Of a stretch of 64,000 nt of DNA, positions 25,427 through 33,860 are shown one piece after another; the first letter of the stretch is position 1, and each line of letters starts with the position of its first letter. The translations under genes and the position numbers were made by a program. The notes under the pieces are model-generated. The model had not been told where the DNA came from. It was given only the letters and a program-made list of their open reading frames with translations, and did not search any database. This DNA is from G963665925 sp963665925 (lineage in GTDB: Bacteria > Bacillota > Clostridia > Peptostreptococcales > Acidaminobacteraceae), in contig OY762511.1 in assembly GCA_963665925.1 (NCBI GenBank), positions 4,340,001 through 4,404,000 of the forward strand. The letters are read 5' to 3'.

Positions 25427-26674
25427 TTAAAAAAAGGATTTGAACACGGAAACCACACTGCTGCCTCCGATGATGATTGTGATTAGACTAATTGCAATGC
25501 CCACTATGTTGGCAGTCTTGCTGTTCGCATACTGTCCAAGCACCTTGTTCATAGAAGTAATGAGAACAAGGAACACGACAATAACAGGTAGGAAAATTCC
25601 ATTAAGTGCCTGGGCCATAATAATGATTGTCAGTGGGTTAAAGCCTGTTGCCGAACCGAATATGCCAAGCAGCAGTATGCCTACATTTGTGTAAAAGAAA
25701 CGCTTGTCACTCTTATCGAGTTTCCAGCCAAGTAGGCCACCAAGGACATATGACACGCCCAGCGGCGTAATGATTGCCGAAGAGAAACCTGCAGCAAATA
25801 GACCCAGGCTCATGAATACATTTGAAAATGCGCCCAGTGTCGGCTGGAGCTGAACAGCCATGTCTGCAGCCGAGTTGACAGTCATCCCCTTCATGACTGT
25901 TGCCGCTGTGATCATAACGGAAGCTGTGATGAGGCCTCCAATGAGAATTGAAATGGTTGTATCCCATTTTGACAGAACCAGATCATCTGGATTGTTCCAT
26001 CTATCCTTTGCATTAGTACAGTGAATAAAGAGGTTGTAAGGCACGATTGTTGTTCCAATAAGAGCCACACAGTTCATCAGCGCACCTTTTGGAACGGTTG
26101 GCACAAGACCCGTTGCAAGGGCACCCATATCAGGCTTCACAATGACCATGGTAATCAGAAACACGGTCACCATTGTTGCTACGAGAACTCCAAGGATTTT
26201 CTCAAGCCATTTTACAGTCCCCACATTTAAAATCGTTAGAATAATAATGCCTATGACGGGCGCTACAATACGTGATGGAATACCTGACAGGTTGGATATG
26301 CCAAGTGATGTGCCCAGCAAGTCACCTGACATGTAGGCAATGCCCCCGAGCGTAATGGCGCCACCTACAAATACTATTGCGATTTTTTTAAGCAAGGGTC
26401 TATCGTCGAACACTTCTGTTATATGCTCTGCCAAGCCCTTTTGAGATACGATGCCCAGTCTGGCTGACATTTCTTGAAGAACGATTGTTGCGATTACTGA
26501 GAAAAGCACTGTCCAAAGAAGTGCGTACCCAAATGTCGCGCCTGTTCGTGTTGCAGTAGTAACAGTACCAGGGCCTAGAAAGGATCCTACAATGATGATT
26601 CCAGGGCCCATGGCCTTCAATTTATCTTTAACCGTATATTTCTTTGTCGATGCTGATGCTTGTATATTCTCCAA
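25427..26674 (-). CDS. Nramp (SLC11)-like transporter with altered metal site
   Basis: 415 residues, TTG start with GGGAGGAG ribosome site. About eleven membrane helices in the Nramp order. In helix 1 the canonical metal-binding DPGN is GPGT (residues 34-37), and in helix 6 the canonical MPHN is VPYN (211-214), so the Asp, Asn and Met that coordinate Mn/Fe in known Nramp proteins are all changed. Some Nramp-related proteins with altered sites carry Mg rather than transition metals; a non-metal substrate is another option. It lies between ureohydrolase and glutaminase in a likely operon. Confidence 0.85.
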   Translation of the reverse strand: MENIQASASTKKYTVKDKLKAMGPGIIIVGSFLGPGTVTTATRTGATFGYALLWTVLFSVIATIVLQEMSARLGIVSQKGLAEHITEVFDDRPLLKKIAIVFVGGAITLGGIAYMSGDLLGTSLGISNLSGIPSRIVAPVIGIIILTILNVGTVKWLEKILGVLVATMVTVFLITMVIVKPDMGALATGLVPTVPKGALMNCVALIGTTIVPYNLFIHCTNAKDRWNNPDDLVLSKWDTTISILIGGLITASVMITAATVMKGMTVNSAADMAVQLQPTLGAFSNVFMSLGLFAAGFSSAIITPLGVSYVLGGLLGWKLDKSDKRFFYTNVGILLLGIFGSATGFNPLTIIIMAQALNGIFLPVIVVFLVLITSMNKVLGQYANSKTANIVGIAISLITIIIGGSSVVSVFKSFF

Positions 26675-26747
26675 ATTGCTCCCTCCTTCACTTAGAAAAC
26701 CTAAAGTGTTTCTTCAGCCGTCAACCAACTGACCGTATTTCTTCCCC

Positions 26748-27731
26748 CTATTCCAGCCCCTTCTTGCGTTTCGTAACGCCTGCAAGGAGGTGAAGCGTCA
26801 TCCATACGGCTGTATGTGAAGATACATTTGTCTTATCCTCTACAGGGTAGATTTCAACATAGTCAAATGCTTCAGTTTTTGCCTTTCCACACTCGTGCAG
26901 CATCATGGCAAGCTCAAATGAAGTCAGGCCACATGGATCTGGCGGTCCGCCGGGATTATTTGCAATATCGAGTATGTCAGAACAAACCGTAACATAAATC
27001 GCGTCTGTTCCATCACTGGCAATTTCAATAGCCCTTTTAATAGCCTGCTGCCAGCCATTCAGCTTAATGTCCATCCCCGTAATCACGGTTGCCTCATTGT
27101 CCTTTGCATGCTGAAGTGCAGCTGGATTATTTCTTGGTCCTCTCGGACCGACATGAACAATATTTTTGCTACTTACATCCGCTGCTTCATACAGCCTGTA
27201 GAAAGGTGAACAGCGTGCAAACTTTTCTTCCCCAAAGCTTGGCATGTTATCCATATGCGCATCAAAGTGAATGACCCCAATTTTCCCCTTATATTTCTTG
27301 GCAAATTCTTCAATGAGCGGATATGAAATGGAATGATCGCCTCCAAATACAACGGGGAAATTTCCAGCGTCCAGAACTTCAATGTATTTTTCACGTATGC
27401 CTGAGTAGGTCTTGTCATAATTGCCGTTATGGACTGTCGTGTCACCATAGTCTGCCCCTTTGAAATGATCAAAGATATCAAGATCATAATCAAGCATGTA
27501 ACCGCCATAACGAACAGATGCCTTTCGAATTGTCTTTGTTGCAAGCTCACATGCAGAATAACTGCCCCATGTGCAAATGCCTTCCCACGGAACACCCATA
27601 AATACAATATCGTGGTTCTTTAGGTCGTCTTGACCTCCTACTTTTGGTAGGCCTAAAAAAGTAGGTGTACCACTGTATACTTCTGGGATTTCACGTCCGG
27701 GAACATAACATATCGGTTTGTTGACCATCAT
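26748..27731 (-). CDS. ureohydrolase (agmatinase/arginase superfamily)
   Basis: About 327 residues from ATG 27731 (GGAGG 8 bases upstream). The superfamily hydrolyses a guanidino group to an amine and urea with a binuclear metal centre. Visible ligands: H133 in GGDHS, D157/H159/D161 in FDAHMDN. In the last ligand block, agmatinase TFDIDCLDPAFAPG aligns with TVCSDILDIANNPG, so the first Asp is C250 while the second (D252) is kept. The catalytic Glu block is present (YVEIYPVED). Substrate cannot be assigned; agmatine, guanidinobutyrate or guanidine are candidates. First gene of the unit with Nramp-like and glutaminase genes, downstream of IclR-type operator repeats. Confidence 0.88.
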   Translation of the reverse strand: MMVNKPICYVPGREIPEVYSGTPTFLGLPKVGGQDDLKNHDIVFMGVPWEGICTWGSYSACELATKTIRKASVRYGGYMLDYDLDIFDHFKGADYGDTTVHNGNYDKTYSGIREKYIEVLDAGNFPVVFGGDHSISYPLIEEFAKKYKGKIGVIHFDAHMDNMPSFGEEKFARCSPFYRLYEAADVSSKNIVHVGPRGPRNNPAALQHAKDNEATVITGMDIKLNGWQQAIKRAIEIASDGTDAIYVTVCSDILDIANNPGGPPDPCGLTSFELAMMLHECGKAKTEAFDYVEIYPVEDKTNVSSHTAVWMTLHLLAGVTKRKKGLE

Positions 27732-27849
27732 ATCATTGTCCTCCATTAACTCAAATATTTATTCTCAGAAATTTCACTTTTCAGAATTTTCGATCGACCG
27801 AATTCTTGGATTCAGTATACGACTGAATATTTAAGCAATCAATAGTAAA

Positions 27850-27947
27850 TCGACATTATGAACAATCTTGCGATATTGTCAAATTCAATGATTGACCATA
27901 CCAAAATACGTTTGATATTTTCGTTAATCATTCGACATTATCAAATT
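27850..27947 (-). promoter_or_regulatory. cluster of repeated dyads upstream of the ureohydrolase operon
   Basis: A motif of the form TYGA-N5-TCRAA recurs at 27870-27885 (GCGATATTGTCAAATT), 27931-27947 (TTCGACATTATCAAATT) and, weaker, at 27850-27865 and 27911-27926. A further copy (TTCGATATTATCAGTTC) lies at 28954-28970 in front of the IclR gene. Likely IclR-type operators controlling both units. Confidence 0.6.
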
Positions 27948-27978
27948 ATATGCCCGCTTTTATGTTTATGCGCATAAA

Positions 27979-28005
27979 AAACACACCTTTACCAGAGGTG
28001 TGTTT
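27979..28005 (-). terminator. terminator downstream of the IclR gene
   Basis: AAACACACCT (27979-27988) pairs with AGGTGTGTTT (27996-28005) with a TTACCAG loop; on the minus strand TTTATGCGC follows the A/T-rich stem. Confidence 0.8.
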
Positions 28006-28132
28006 CATTTCTTCATATTCCATTTAAAGTAAATAAATTAAACTGTTAAAAACGCCGAAAGGCTACGCTGCCAGACTGAAATCCGCCCCCTGTCTTTGGC
28101 CTTCACTACAGTCTGATAACGACTAAATCGTC

Positions 28133-28903
28133 TTAAAATAAGTCTCGGGTTATCTTCTGACTGATTTCTTTCAAATCCTTTACAATTTCTTCTTCATGTC
28201 CTGTGATTTTCACCTTGGACCCGGTCACACTAAAGGTTCCAAACAGGTCACCATGCTTGGTAAAAATGGGAACGGCTATGGATATGCAGCCTTCTTCCAC
28301 TTCTTCATTTTCTGTGGAATACCCGCTTTCAATAATACGATCTATGTTGTCAAGAATCTCTTTCTTGGTTGTCATCGTCGCCGCAGTATATTTTACGAGT
28401 TCTGTATTATCAAGATACTCATTTCTTGCACCCACGCTCATATAGCTGAGCAGGATTTTACCTGACGCAGTACAGTATAGGTGCATGAGGTCATTCAGCA
28501 GCGTACTGATTATGTAATATGAATTGACGGGTGTGGTCATGTCTAGGAAATGAAGTTTATTGCTCTCCACTGTAAAGACATGGGACGAACACTTGTATTT
28601 ATTGCTAAGCCGAGTCATATAACCCTTACTGATCAGACGCAGCTTGGTTTTTGTGGCCCGTATTGCATAGATGCTCTTGTTGAAAAGCGCCTGGCCCAGC
28701 ATGTAGTTTCCGTTCTCGTTCTGTTGAATGAACCTGTTGATATGCAGCGTATTAAGCAGTCCATGAACCGTGCTTTTGTTAAGCTCCAGCCGTTCTGAAA
28801 TCTCGTGCAGCGACAGCTCTATGTCGTTTTCATTAAAACAATTGATTATGTCGAGCGCCCTCTGAACGGACTGAATTACCTTGCCCTTGCCCCTTTTATC
28901 CAT
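28133..28903 (-). CDS. IclR-family transcriptional regulator
   Basis: About 256 residues from ATG 28903 (GAGGTG 6 bases upstream). N-terminal winged helix about 10-75 (SVQRALDIINCFNENDIELSLHEISERLELNKSTVHGLLNTLHINRFI), then the IclR effector domain with LMHLYCTASGKILLSYM and the closing SIAVPIFTKHGDLFGTFSVTG. IclR proteins bind small carboxylates or related metabolites. It lies upstream of, and in the same direction as, the ureohydrolase/Nramp-like/glutaminase unit but ends with its own terminator. Shared dyads suggest it regulates that unit and itself. Confidence 0.92.
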   Translation of the reverse strand: MDKRGKGKVIQSVQRALDIINCFNENDIELSLHEISERLELNKSTVHGLLNTLHINRFIQQNENGNYMLGQALFNKSIYAIRATKTKLRLISKGYMTRLSNKYKCSSHVFTVESNKLHFLDMTTPVNSYYIISTLLNDLMHLYCTASGKILLSYMSVGARNEYLDNTELVKYTAATMTTKKEILDNIDRIIESGYSTENEEVEEGCISIAVPIFTKHGDLFGTFSVTGSKVKITGHEEEIVKDLKEISQKITRDLF

Positions 28904-29001
28904 ACCTTTCACCTCGAATTATTCCGCTTACGAAATTGAAATGCACTTATATATTCGATATTATCAGTTCGTATTTGCTTATGTCAATTATCTGCACAAA
29001 A

Positions 29002-29025
29002 AAGCACCCATAAATTTGGGTGCTT
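29002..29025 (-). terminator. terminator after the nitroreductase gene
   Basis: AAGCACCCA (29002-29010) pairs with TGGGTGCTT (29017-29025); the minus strand continues TTTTGTGC. Confidence 0.8.
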
Positions 29026-29076
29026 CAGGGTGTCGACAAAGTCGACCACTGTTCGTTAGCCATATTCCTTCAATTA

Positions 29077-29616
29077 TTATGACCACGTCTCATAACGCAC
29101 CATTTCAGCCATAGATTTTCTAGGTCTTTGGCTCGGTGCTTCATCGCCATAGCCTACAGTAATGATACCGCATACATATTTGTCTTCTGGAATGTTCAAA
29201 ATTGGGCGCACGTCCGCTTGGGCAAACCATGCTGTCCAGCAGGTTGAAAGTCCCTGTGTTTCCGCTTCAAGCAAAATATGCTCAATTGCTATTGAAGTAT
29301 CGCGTATGATTTGCTTGAGTTCAGGCAGGGGGCTGTTTTCATCAAGTTTGACTTCAATCTCCTCACCAATGCGCGACCGAATATCCGCAACACATACAAT
29401 AAATACGGGCGCGGTTTCCATCCACTTCTGGTTGTGATCTGCTGCAGCCAGACGCGCCTTTGTCTCTTCTGACTCAACAATAACGAAAGACCAAGGCTGT
29501 GTATTGCTCCCCGAAGGCGCGAGTCGAGCACTTTCGAGCATCTGCTCAATTTTTTCACGCTCTACACTCTGATTTTTGTACTTTCTAACACTTCTTCTCT
29601 TTTCTATTGTTTTCAT
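29077..29616 (-). CDS. nitroreductase-family flavoprotein
   Basis: About 179 residues from ATG 29616 (AGAGGTG 6 bases upstream). FMN-binding landmarks: KRRSVRKYKNQSV at the N-terminus, LESARLAPSGSNTQPWSFVIVE about 28-49, DTSIAIEHILLEAETQGLSTCWTAWF about 115-140 and GIITVGYGDEAPSQRPRK near the end. Family enzymes reduce nitro groups, quinones or flavins with NAD(P)H, and the true substrate is unknown. The length fits a minimal nitroreductase. It stands as a single gene with its own terminator. Confidence 0.9.
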   Translation of the reverse strand: MKTIEKRRSVRKYKNQSVEREKIEQMLESARLAPSGSNTQPWSFVIVESEETKARLAAADHNQKWMETAPVFIVCVADIRSRIGEEIEVKLDENSPLPELKQIIRDTSIAIEHILLEAETQGLSTCWTAWFAQADVRPILNIPEDKYVCGIITVGYGDEAPSQRPRKSMAEMVRYETWS

Positions 29617-29991
29617 TTGAACACCTCTTTTTCTAGCTGAAGTAAGGCCTTTCACCAAAGACCCTCAAACTGCACATCACAAATACCAGGTATTCTTAAT
29701 CCATCATCGCACGTCATCCGATCTGGCCCCACAAGAACTCACCATTATAGTTTCACCGTCATTAAGCCACCCATCCTGCAAAACGCTCTAATCATCAAGA
29801 CTTGTTTTCCTTTAAATCGACCACATTAGGTAATACACTACCATTTTACATAACATGTAACCATTTTGGTGATATTCTTGTCAACACTCAATCTTCTATT
29901 TATGCATAAATACAAAACAGCATCCAAATATTTGGACGCTATCAGGGTATAAGCAATGAAAATGGTTCTGACTAAAATACCGGAGGTGTAT
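29617..29991. other. intergenic stretch between divergent genes
   Basis: No gene recognised. A short dyad, AGCATCCAAATATTTGGACGCT at about 29918-29939 in pieces (arms AGCATCCA and TGGACGCT), lies about 50 bases before the plus-strand membrane-protein gene and could be a terminator or operator. The rest is unremarkable. Confidence 0.4.
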
Positions 29992-30660
29992 ATGGAAGAT
30001 AGAAATCTCGACTTTAGCGAACTGGCAGCCCTGGGGACTGCCTTCATACTCATTTCATCAATAATGTGGGTCCAAGGCTATAACGCATATATTGACATTG
30101 ACTTATTGAAGTATTTCACCATAAATGACTACTTCAATCTTTCCATCAAATCTATCGCACCATCACTCATTGGCCTGGCATACGGGGCAACACTAAAAAT
30201 GCTCTTGAAGGAAGTCAGATCTAGTGCAGAGCCTTCTTCAAAATACAAGCTTGTGTTCACTTTTACTATCCTCAATCTGGTGGGGGCCGTCTATATATTA
30301 GGTTCAACTGGCATAATTAGCAGATCAATCTCACAGCCGCTCATATCGATTTTACTTATTGGCCTTGTCTTCCTATTCGCCACATTTGATCTTGGTAGAG
30401 CCCTGCCCCTGAAAGTATCCAGCTTAATCCAAGTCATGCTTGCAGTGATTCTATTTGCCTATCCCTTTGGCATGTATGTTGGGCGAAGTCATTCTTCACA
30501 CTTTGACACACAAAGCCCCCAGACCTTTATTTACAACGACAATAAAAGCATGGAGGCTGTAACACTTTTTGTTTTAAGCGAGTACTGGATTGTTGTTGAA
30601 AAAGAAACCACTAGAAAAATCGCACTGCCAAAGGACGTTATTGAAACGATCCTCGAATAA
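29992..30660 (+). CDS. hypothetical membrane protein
   Basis: 222 residues from ATG 29992 (CGGAGGTG 5 bases upstream). Four to five hydrophobic helices near 8-30, 55-72, 90-108, 115-133 and 145-165, followed by a 55-residue soluble tail with strand pattern (FIYNDNKSMEAVTLFVLSEYWIVVEKE). No family recognised. It converges on the PH-domain gene. Confidence 0.6.
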   Translation: MEDRNLDFSELAALGTAFILISSIMWVQGYNAYIDIDLLKYFTINDYFNLSIKSIAPSLIGLAYGATLKMLLKEVRSSAEPSSKYKLVFTFTILNLVGAVYILGSTGIISRSISQPLISILLIGLVFLFATFDLGRALPLKVSSLIQVMLAVILFAYPFGMYVGRSHSSHFDTQSPQTFIYNDNKSMEAVTLFVLSEYWIVVEKETTRKIALPKDVIETILE

Positions 30661-30707
30661 GCCTTCCGGAGCATATAATGAATCAAATGAACGTAGCACA
30701 AGTCTTA

Positions 30708-31118
30708 TTACTTGGTCTTTCTGCTTATATAGACAATCCTTCTATTGATTTCTTTCAGCTGCGCTACAAACGCCTCTTTCTCTGCTGGTGATATCAGCAA
30801 GAATACACCTTCACCTCTAATCTCTATGCGGTCCAGTGATAAGGCCGGTGCAGAAAGCGGGTTATAGGTGTCTCTGATTTGCTCGATTTTTCCAATATCC
30901 ACTTTTTTTCTAATGGGGCCGCAGCATACATATAGGGTCTCCTGATCAATTTTGTAATAGGTTCCAAACCAAATCCAACATACAAATGCACACACAATAA
31001 TCATGAGCATACTGTGAAAAGCAAGGCCCAGCTCAATGAGCGCCCTTATGGTTGCGTATCCCATTGCACCAAAAATCACTACCCCCAGCCACTTGTCACG
31101 CTTGGAATAATACATATC
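30708..31118 (-). CDS. PH-domain-containing membrane protein
   Basis: 136 residues from ATG 31118 (AAGGGGGG 6-7 bases upstream). Two membrane helices near 10-27 and 30-47, then a bacterial PH-like domain about 50-130: TYYKIDQETLYVCCGPIRKKVDIGKIEQIRDTYNPLSAPALSLDRIEIR and the ending FLLISPAEKEAFVAQLKEIN, which matches the small bPH family seen in many Firmicutes. Function unknown; membrane-surface scaffolding is inferred from the fold. Confidence 0.75.
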   Translation of the reverse strand, partial: DMYYSKRDKWLGVVIFGAMGYATIRALIELGLAFHSMLMIIVCAFVCWIWFGTYYKIDQETLYVCCGPIRKKVDIGKIEQIRDTYNPLSAPALSLDRIEIRGEGVFLLISPAEKEAFVAQLKEINRRIVYISRKTK

Positions 31119-31181
31119 AGTCCCCCCTTTAAAATCAATTAAGGATTGCATTTTACATGCACAAAAGATGTTTGTCCTGTA

Positions 31182-32219
31182 TCAACGGACTGTTTCTTCT
31201 ATGAAAAAAATACGTTTATGGTCAAAATCCACTTCAACTTCTGTACCCATGGGAAGCACGCCTATTGGTGCAGCGTGTCCAAAATTCACATTATAAAGCA
31301 CTGGCAGCTTCTCTTTTCCAAACTTCTTCAGCACTTTAACATATACTTCCTTATAAGCATCATAATGCTTTTCGTCCATGGGTTTTCCCACAATAATCCC
31401 GCGGATTACATCGAATATCCCCTGAAAACCCAAATTATACAGATAGAATGTCACCAGGTCAGGACTTGGGTATTCTTCACTGGTTTCCAAAAACAATATC
31501 TTGTCCTTCCATGCATCCAGGCTGGGCCAAATTTTCGTTCCTACGTAAATGGGAAAAACATCGAGACATCCACCCAGAAGCTTACCGGTTACCTTGCCGC
31601 TTCCCTGGAGAACTTCATAACCATGGGTTTCCCTTTTTAGCTTTCTGGCAGTCTTAATGTTCTTTTCATCCCAAGCTACAAAATCATCTGTCCACCAGTC
31701 ACTGGATTTCATTTCATACCCGGAAACTGGTTCGAAAAGTGTGTCAAATACAGCCTCCATAGTATAATCAAGCATCTTGACATATTCTCCAAATTCAGGC
31801 ATGAGTGCAGGTCCATAATAGGAGACAAGCCCTGCTTTTTGCATCATGAAATGATTTGCTGTCGTGTCAGAATACCCCATAAATATTTTAGGGTTATTCC
31901 GGATGACCTCATAATCAATATAGGGTTCAATAATGAGCGTGTCGCTGCCGCCCAAGGAACAGATAATAGCCTTGATTGAATCATCCGCAAAAGCGTCCAT
32001 AAGATCCTGAGCACGTAGTTTTGGATTTTCATTGACAAACTCTATGCCCTTTAGGGCATGCGGCATGCATACCACTTCAAGTCCATAAACCTCTTCAAGT
32101 CTCTTTTTACCCAAATGGTATTTATGAATGAAGTCCGGTTCGCCAACAAGTCCACTGGACAAGCTTACAATAGCAACTTTGTCTCCCTTGTTGAGTCTTT
32201 CTGGTTTTACCATAATCAT
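31182..32219 (-). CDS. S66-family peptidase (LD-carboxypeptidase/MccF-like)
   Basis: About 345 residues. S66 serine peptidases cleave peptidoglycan LD bonds or detoxify microcin-like aminoacyl nucleotides (MccF). The nucleophile is the Ser of GYSDTTANHFM (about 116-118), the Glu lies in LFLETSEEYPSPD and the His in NVNFGHAAPIGVLPMG near the C-terminus, so the Ser-Glu-His triad is intact. The pattern FYLYNLGFQGIFDVIRGIIVGKP favours the MccF-like branch. Three starts (GTG 32222, ATG 32219, ATG 32213) are close together with only a weak ribosome site. Confidence 0.88.
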   Translation of the reverse strand: MIMVKPERLNKGDKVAIVSLSSGLVGEPDFIHKYHLGKKRLEEVYGLEVVCMPHALKGIEFVNENPKLRAQDLMDAFADDSIKAIICSLGGSDTLIIEPYIDYEVIRNNPKIFMGYSDTTANHFMMQKAGLVSYYGPALMPEFGEYVKMLDYTMEAVFDTLFEPVSGYEMKSSDWWTDDFVAWDEKNIKTARKLKRETHGYEVLQGSGKVTGKLLGGCLDVFPIYVGTKIWPSLDAWKDKILFLETSEEYPSPDLVTFYLYNLGFQGIFDVIRGIIVGKPMDEKHYDAYKEVYVKVLKKFGKEKLPVLYNVNFGHAAPIGVLPMGTEVEVDFDHKRIFFIEETVR

Positions 32220-32284
32220 CACATTCTTTCACTGCATTTTCAAACGTGGCGTCAGCCTGCATCAGCAGCACGCCACCACATATC

Positions 32285-32740
32285 CTAAAACTCAAGTTCA
32301 ATGACATCGTTCTCATTTTTAAAGCCTAGACGCTCATAAAATGGCTTGGCACGCTCGCTGGGCCACAGAATGATAAGCTCTATGCCCTCTTTTTCGCTCC
32401 ATGCTTTCACCTTTTCAAACAGGGCTTGACCAAGGCCCTTATTTCTCATATGTCTAAGGGTAAAAACGCCAGAAACATAGGCAATTTCACCAGAATAGCA
32501 CTTAGGATTGGGCACTTTTCTCACACGGGTAATGTAGACGTTTGCAACGATTTCATTGTTCTCTTCTGCAACCCAAACGTTCAGGCTTTGATTAAGATGC
32601 TCATGTAAATAGACCCCGAAAGCCTCAAAAAATTCTTCTTTTGAACCCGCTGGAACAACCGATTCTTCGACGACCTTATCCTGCCATCTGAGTTCCGACA
32701 AACTATCGATATCCGAAGTGGATGCCAATCTGAATTCCAT
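32285..32740 (-). CDS. GNAT-family N-acetyltransferase
   Basis: 151 residues from ATG 32740 (AGAGGTG 6 bases upstream), overlapping the stop of the methyltransferase gene by one base (TGATG), so the two are coupled. GNAT core: AYVSGVFTLRHMRNKGLGQALFEKVKAWSEKEGIELIILWPS (acetyl-CoA loop RNKGLG) and AKPFYERLGFKNENDV. Substrate unknown. Confidence 0.88.
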   Translation of the reverse strand: MEFRLASTSDIDSLSELRWQDKVVEESVVPAGSKEEFFEAFGVYLHEHLNQSLNVWVAEENNEIVANVYITRVRKVPNPKCYSGEIAYVSGVFTLRHMRNKGLGQALFEKVKAWSEKEGIELIILWPSERAKPFYERLGFKNENDVIELEF

Positions 32741-33372
32741 CACAACACCTCTTTCTTTCGCATGATATAGTCAACGAAGCCCTGCCTTATTCTCTCACCT
32801 TCATAGAGACGTTCAATAATACGGCGTTCTTTTAGAACAAACGCCATATCTGAAAAATATGCGTCTCCTTCATCATAATCATAATAAGAGTGAATAACCG
32901 GTTCATCATCCATCTGTTCGTACTGATGATTGCCAAGATGCGGACCTTCACCACACCGGAAGTCATCCAGTGACAGCAGGTTTACAAAAAGGAGACCTCC
33001 CGGTTTCAGAACGCGTTTCATTTCACGGATTGCCACTTCAACCTCAGCCTTTTTCATATGAAAAACCGAGTTGTAGGAATAGACAAAATCAAAGCTGTCA
33101 TCTTCATAGCGCAGGCCAGTCATATCCCCCTGCTCAATATTCAACACCTGATTGTTGGCATTGCCAAATGCATTGGCTTTTCTGACCTGGTCTTCATCAA
33201 AATCTATACCCATTGTCTTGTAACCAAACGTATGAAAAAGGCTCAGCGGGGGCATGGTACCTCCAGCACCACAATCCAGAATGCTTTTCCTTTTCCCTGC
33301 CCCTGCCTGCTCTGCGCTGCAATATTCCAAAAATCTATACAGCGGTGTATGTTTAAAAACCACATTTTGCAT
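32740..33372 (-). CDS. class I SAM-dependent methyltransferase
   Basis: 210 residues, TGGAGG ribosome site. Rossmann-type methyltransferase: motif I ILDCGAGGTMPPL (about 31-43), motif II acid in GIDFDEDQV, motif III GDMTGLRYEDDSFDFVYSYN, and motif IV/post ALREMKRVLKPGGLLFVNLLSLDD (reads AIREMKRVLKPGG). The ubiE-like core lacks any substrate-specific domain. Translationally coupled to the GNAT gene. Confidence 0.88.
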   Translation of the reverse strand: MQNVVFKHTPLYRFLEYCSAEQAGAGKRKSILDCGAGGTMPPLSLFHTFGYKTMGIDFDEDQVRKANAFGNANNQVLNIEQGDMTGLRYEDDSFDFVYSYNSVFHMKKAEVEVAIREMKRVLKPGGLLFVNLLSLDDFRCGEGPHLGNHQYEQMDDEPVIHSYYDYDEGDAYFSDMAFVLKERRIIERLYEGERIRQGFVDYIMRKKEVL

Positions 33373-33419
33373 GTTTTCATCCTCCAGTCACGCCATTTTC
33401 ACCATCAAAGCAGCTCCTG

Positions 33420-33845
33420 CTAGAGCTTCTTTTTAAGATAAAACCGCTTCGTACCGTCTTTATACAAATCTAGAAGACCATAGGTCTCATAGCCGTTCTT
33501 ATGATAAAATGCAGGTGCCTGAAAACTGAATGTGTCCAAATGGGCAAAGGAGCATCCAGCCTCCTTAGCTATTTTCTCAGCCTCCAGAAGAAGGGCTTTC
33601 CCGTATCCACCACCTCTTTGTTCTTCGCAGACCCATAAGATATCGATGAACAGACACCCTCTGTAAATTTTTCCAATGAGTCCACCGTAAAGGGTTCCCT
33701 GGTCATCTTCAAGAACAAGCTCGGCAGACTTAGATGCATAATCCTGTGCTGGCGGTGCCATTCGCAGATTGTATGCCATAAGCCGATCTCTTATGTAAGT
33801 GTCTTCTGTTTCAGTCATCCCGCTTCTTAAAATCAAACGTCCCAT
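33420..33845 (-). CDS. GNAT-family N-acetyltransferase
   Basis: 141 residues with GGGGG upstream of ATG 33845. The GNAT core reads FIDILWVCEEQRGGGYGKALLLEAEKIAKEAGCSFAHLDTFSFQAPAFYHKNGYETYGLL, with the acetyl-CoA loop QRGGGYGK. The pattern, with DTFSFQAPAFY, fits a widespread group of small GNATs of unknown substrate. Same direction as the neighbouring methyltransferase/GNAT pair with a 47-base gap. Confidence 0.87.
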   Translation of the reverse strand: MGRLILRSGMTETEDTYIRDRLMAYNLRMAPPAQDYASKSAELVLEDDQGTLYGGLIGKIYRGCLFIDILWVCEEQRGGGYGKALLLEAEKIAKEAGCSFAHLDTFSFQAPAFYHKNGYETYGLLDLYKDGTKRFYLKKKL

Positions 33846-33860
33846 AAATGGCCCCCATTT

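Larger units (their letters stand above)
27732..28132. other. control region between IclR gene and ureohydrolase operon
   Basis: No coding region. From the IclR side it holds a 29-base extragenic motif (from about 28047) resembling one near 35641, the terminator at 27979-28005, and the operator cluster 27850-27947. The ureohydrolase leader occupies the rest. Confidence 0.6.

Noticed and set aside
31146..31640. 164-codon plus-strand frame opposite the S66 peptidase gene
   Set aside because: The minus strand encodes the catalytic Ser-Glu-His blocks; the plus-strand product has no recognisable fold.
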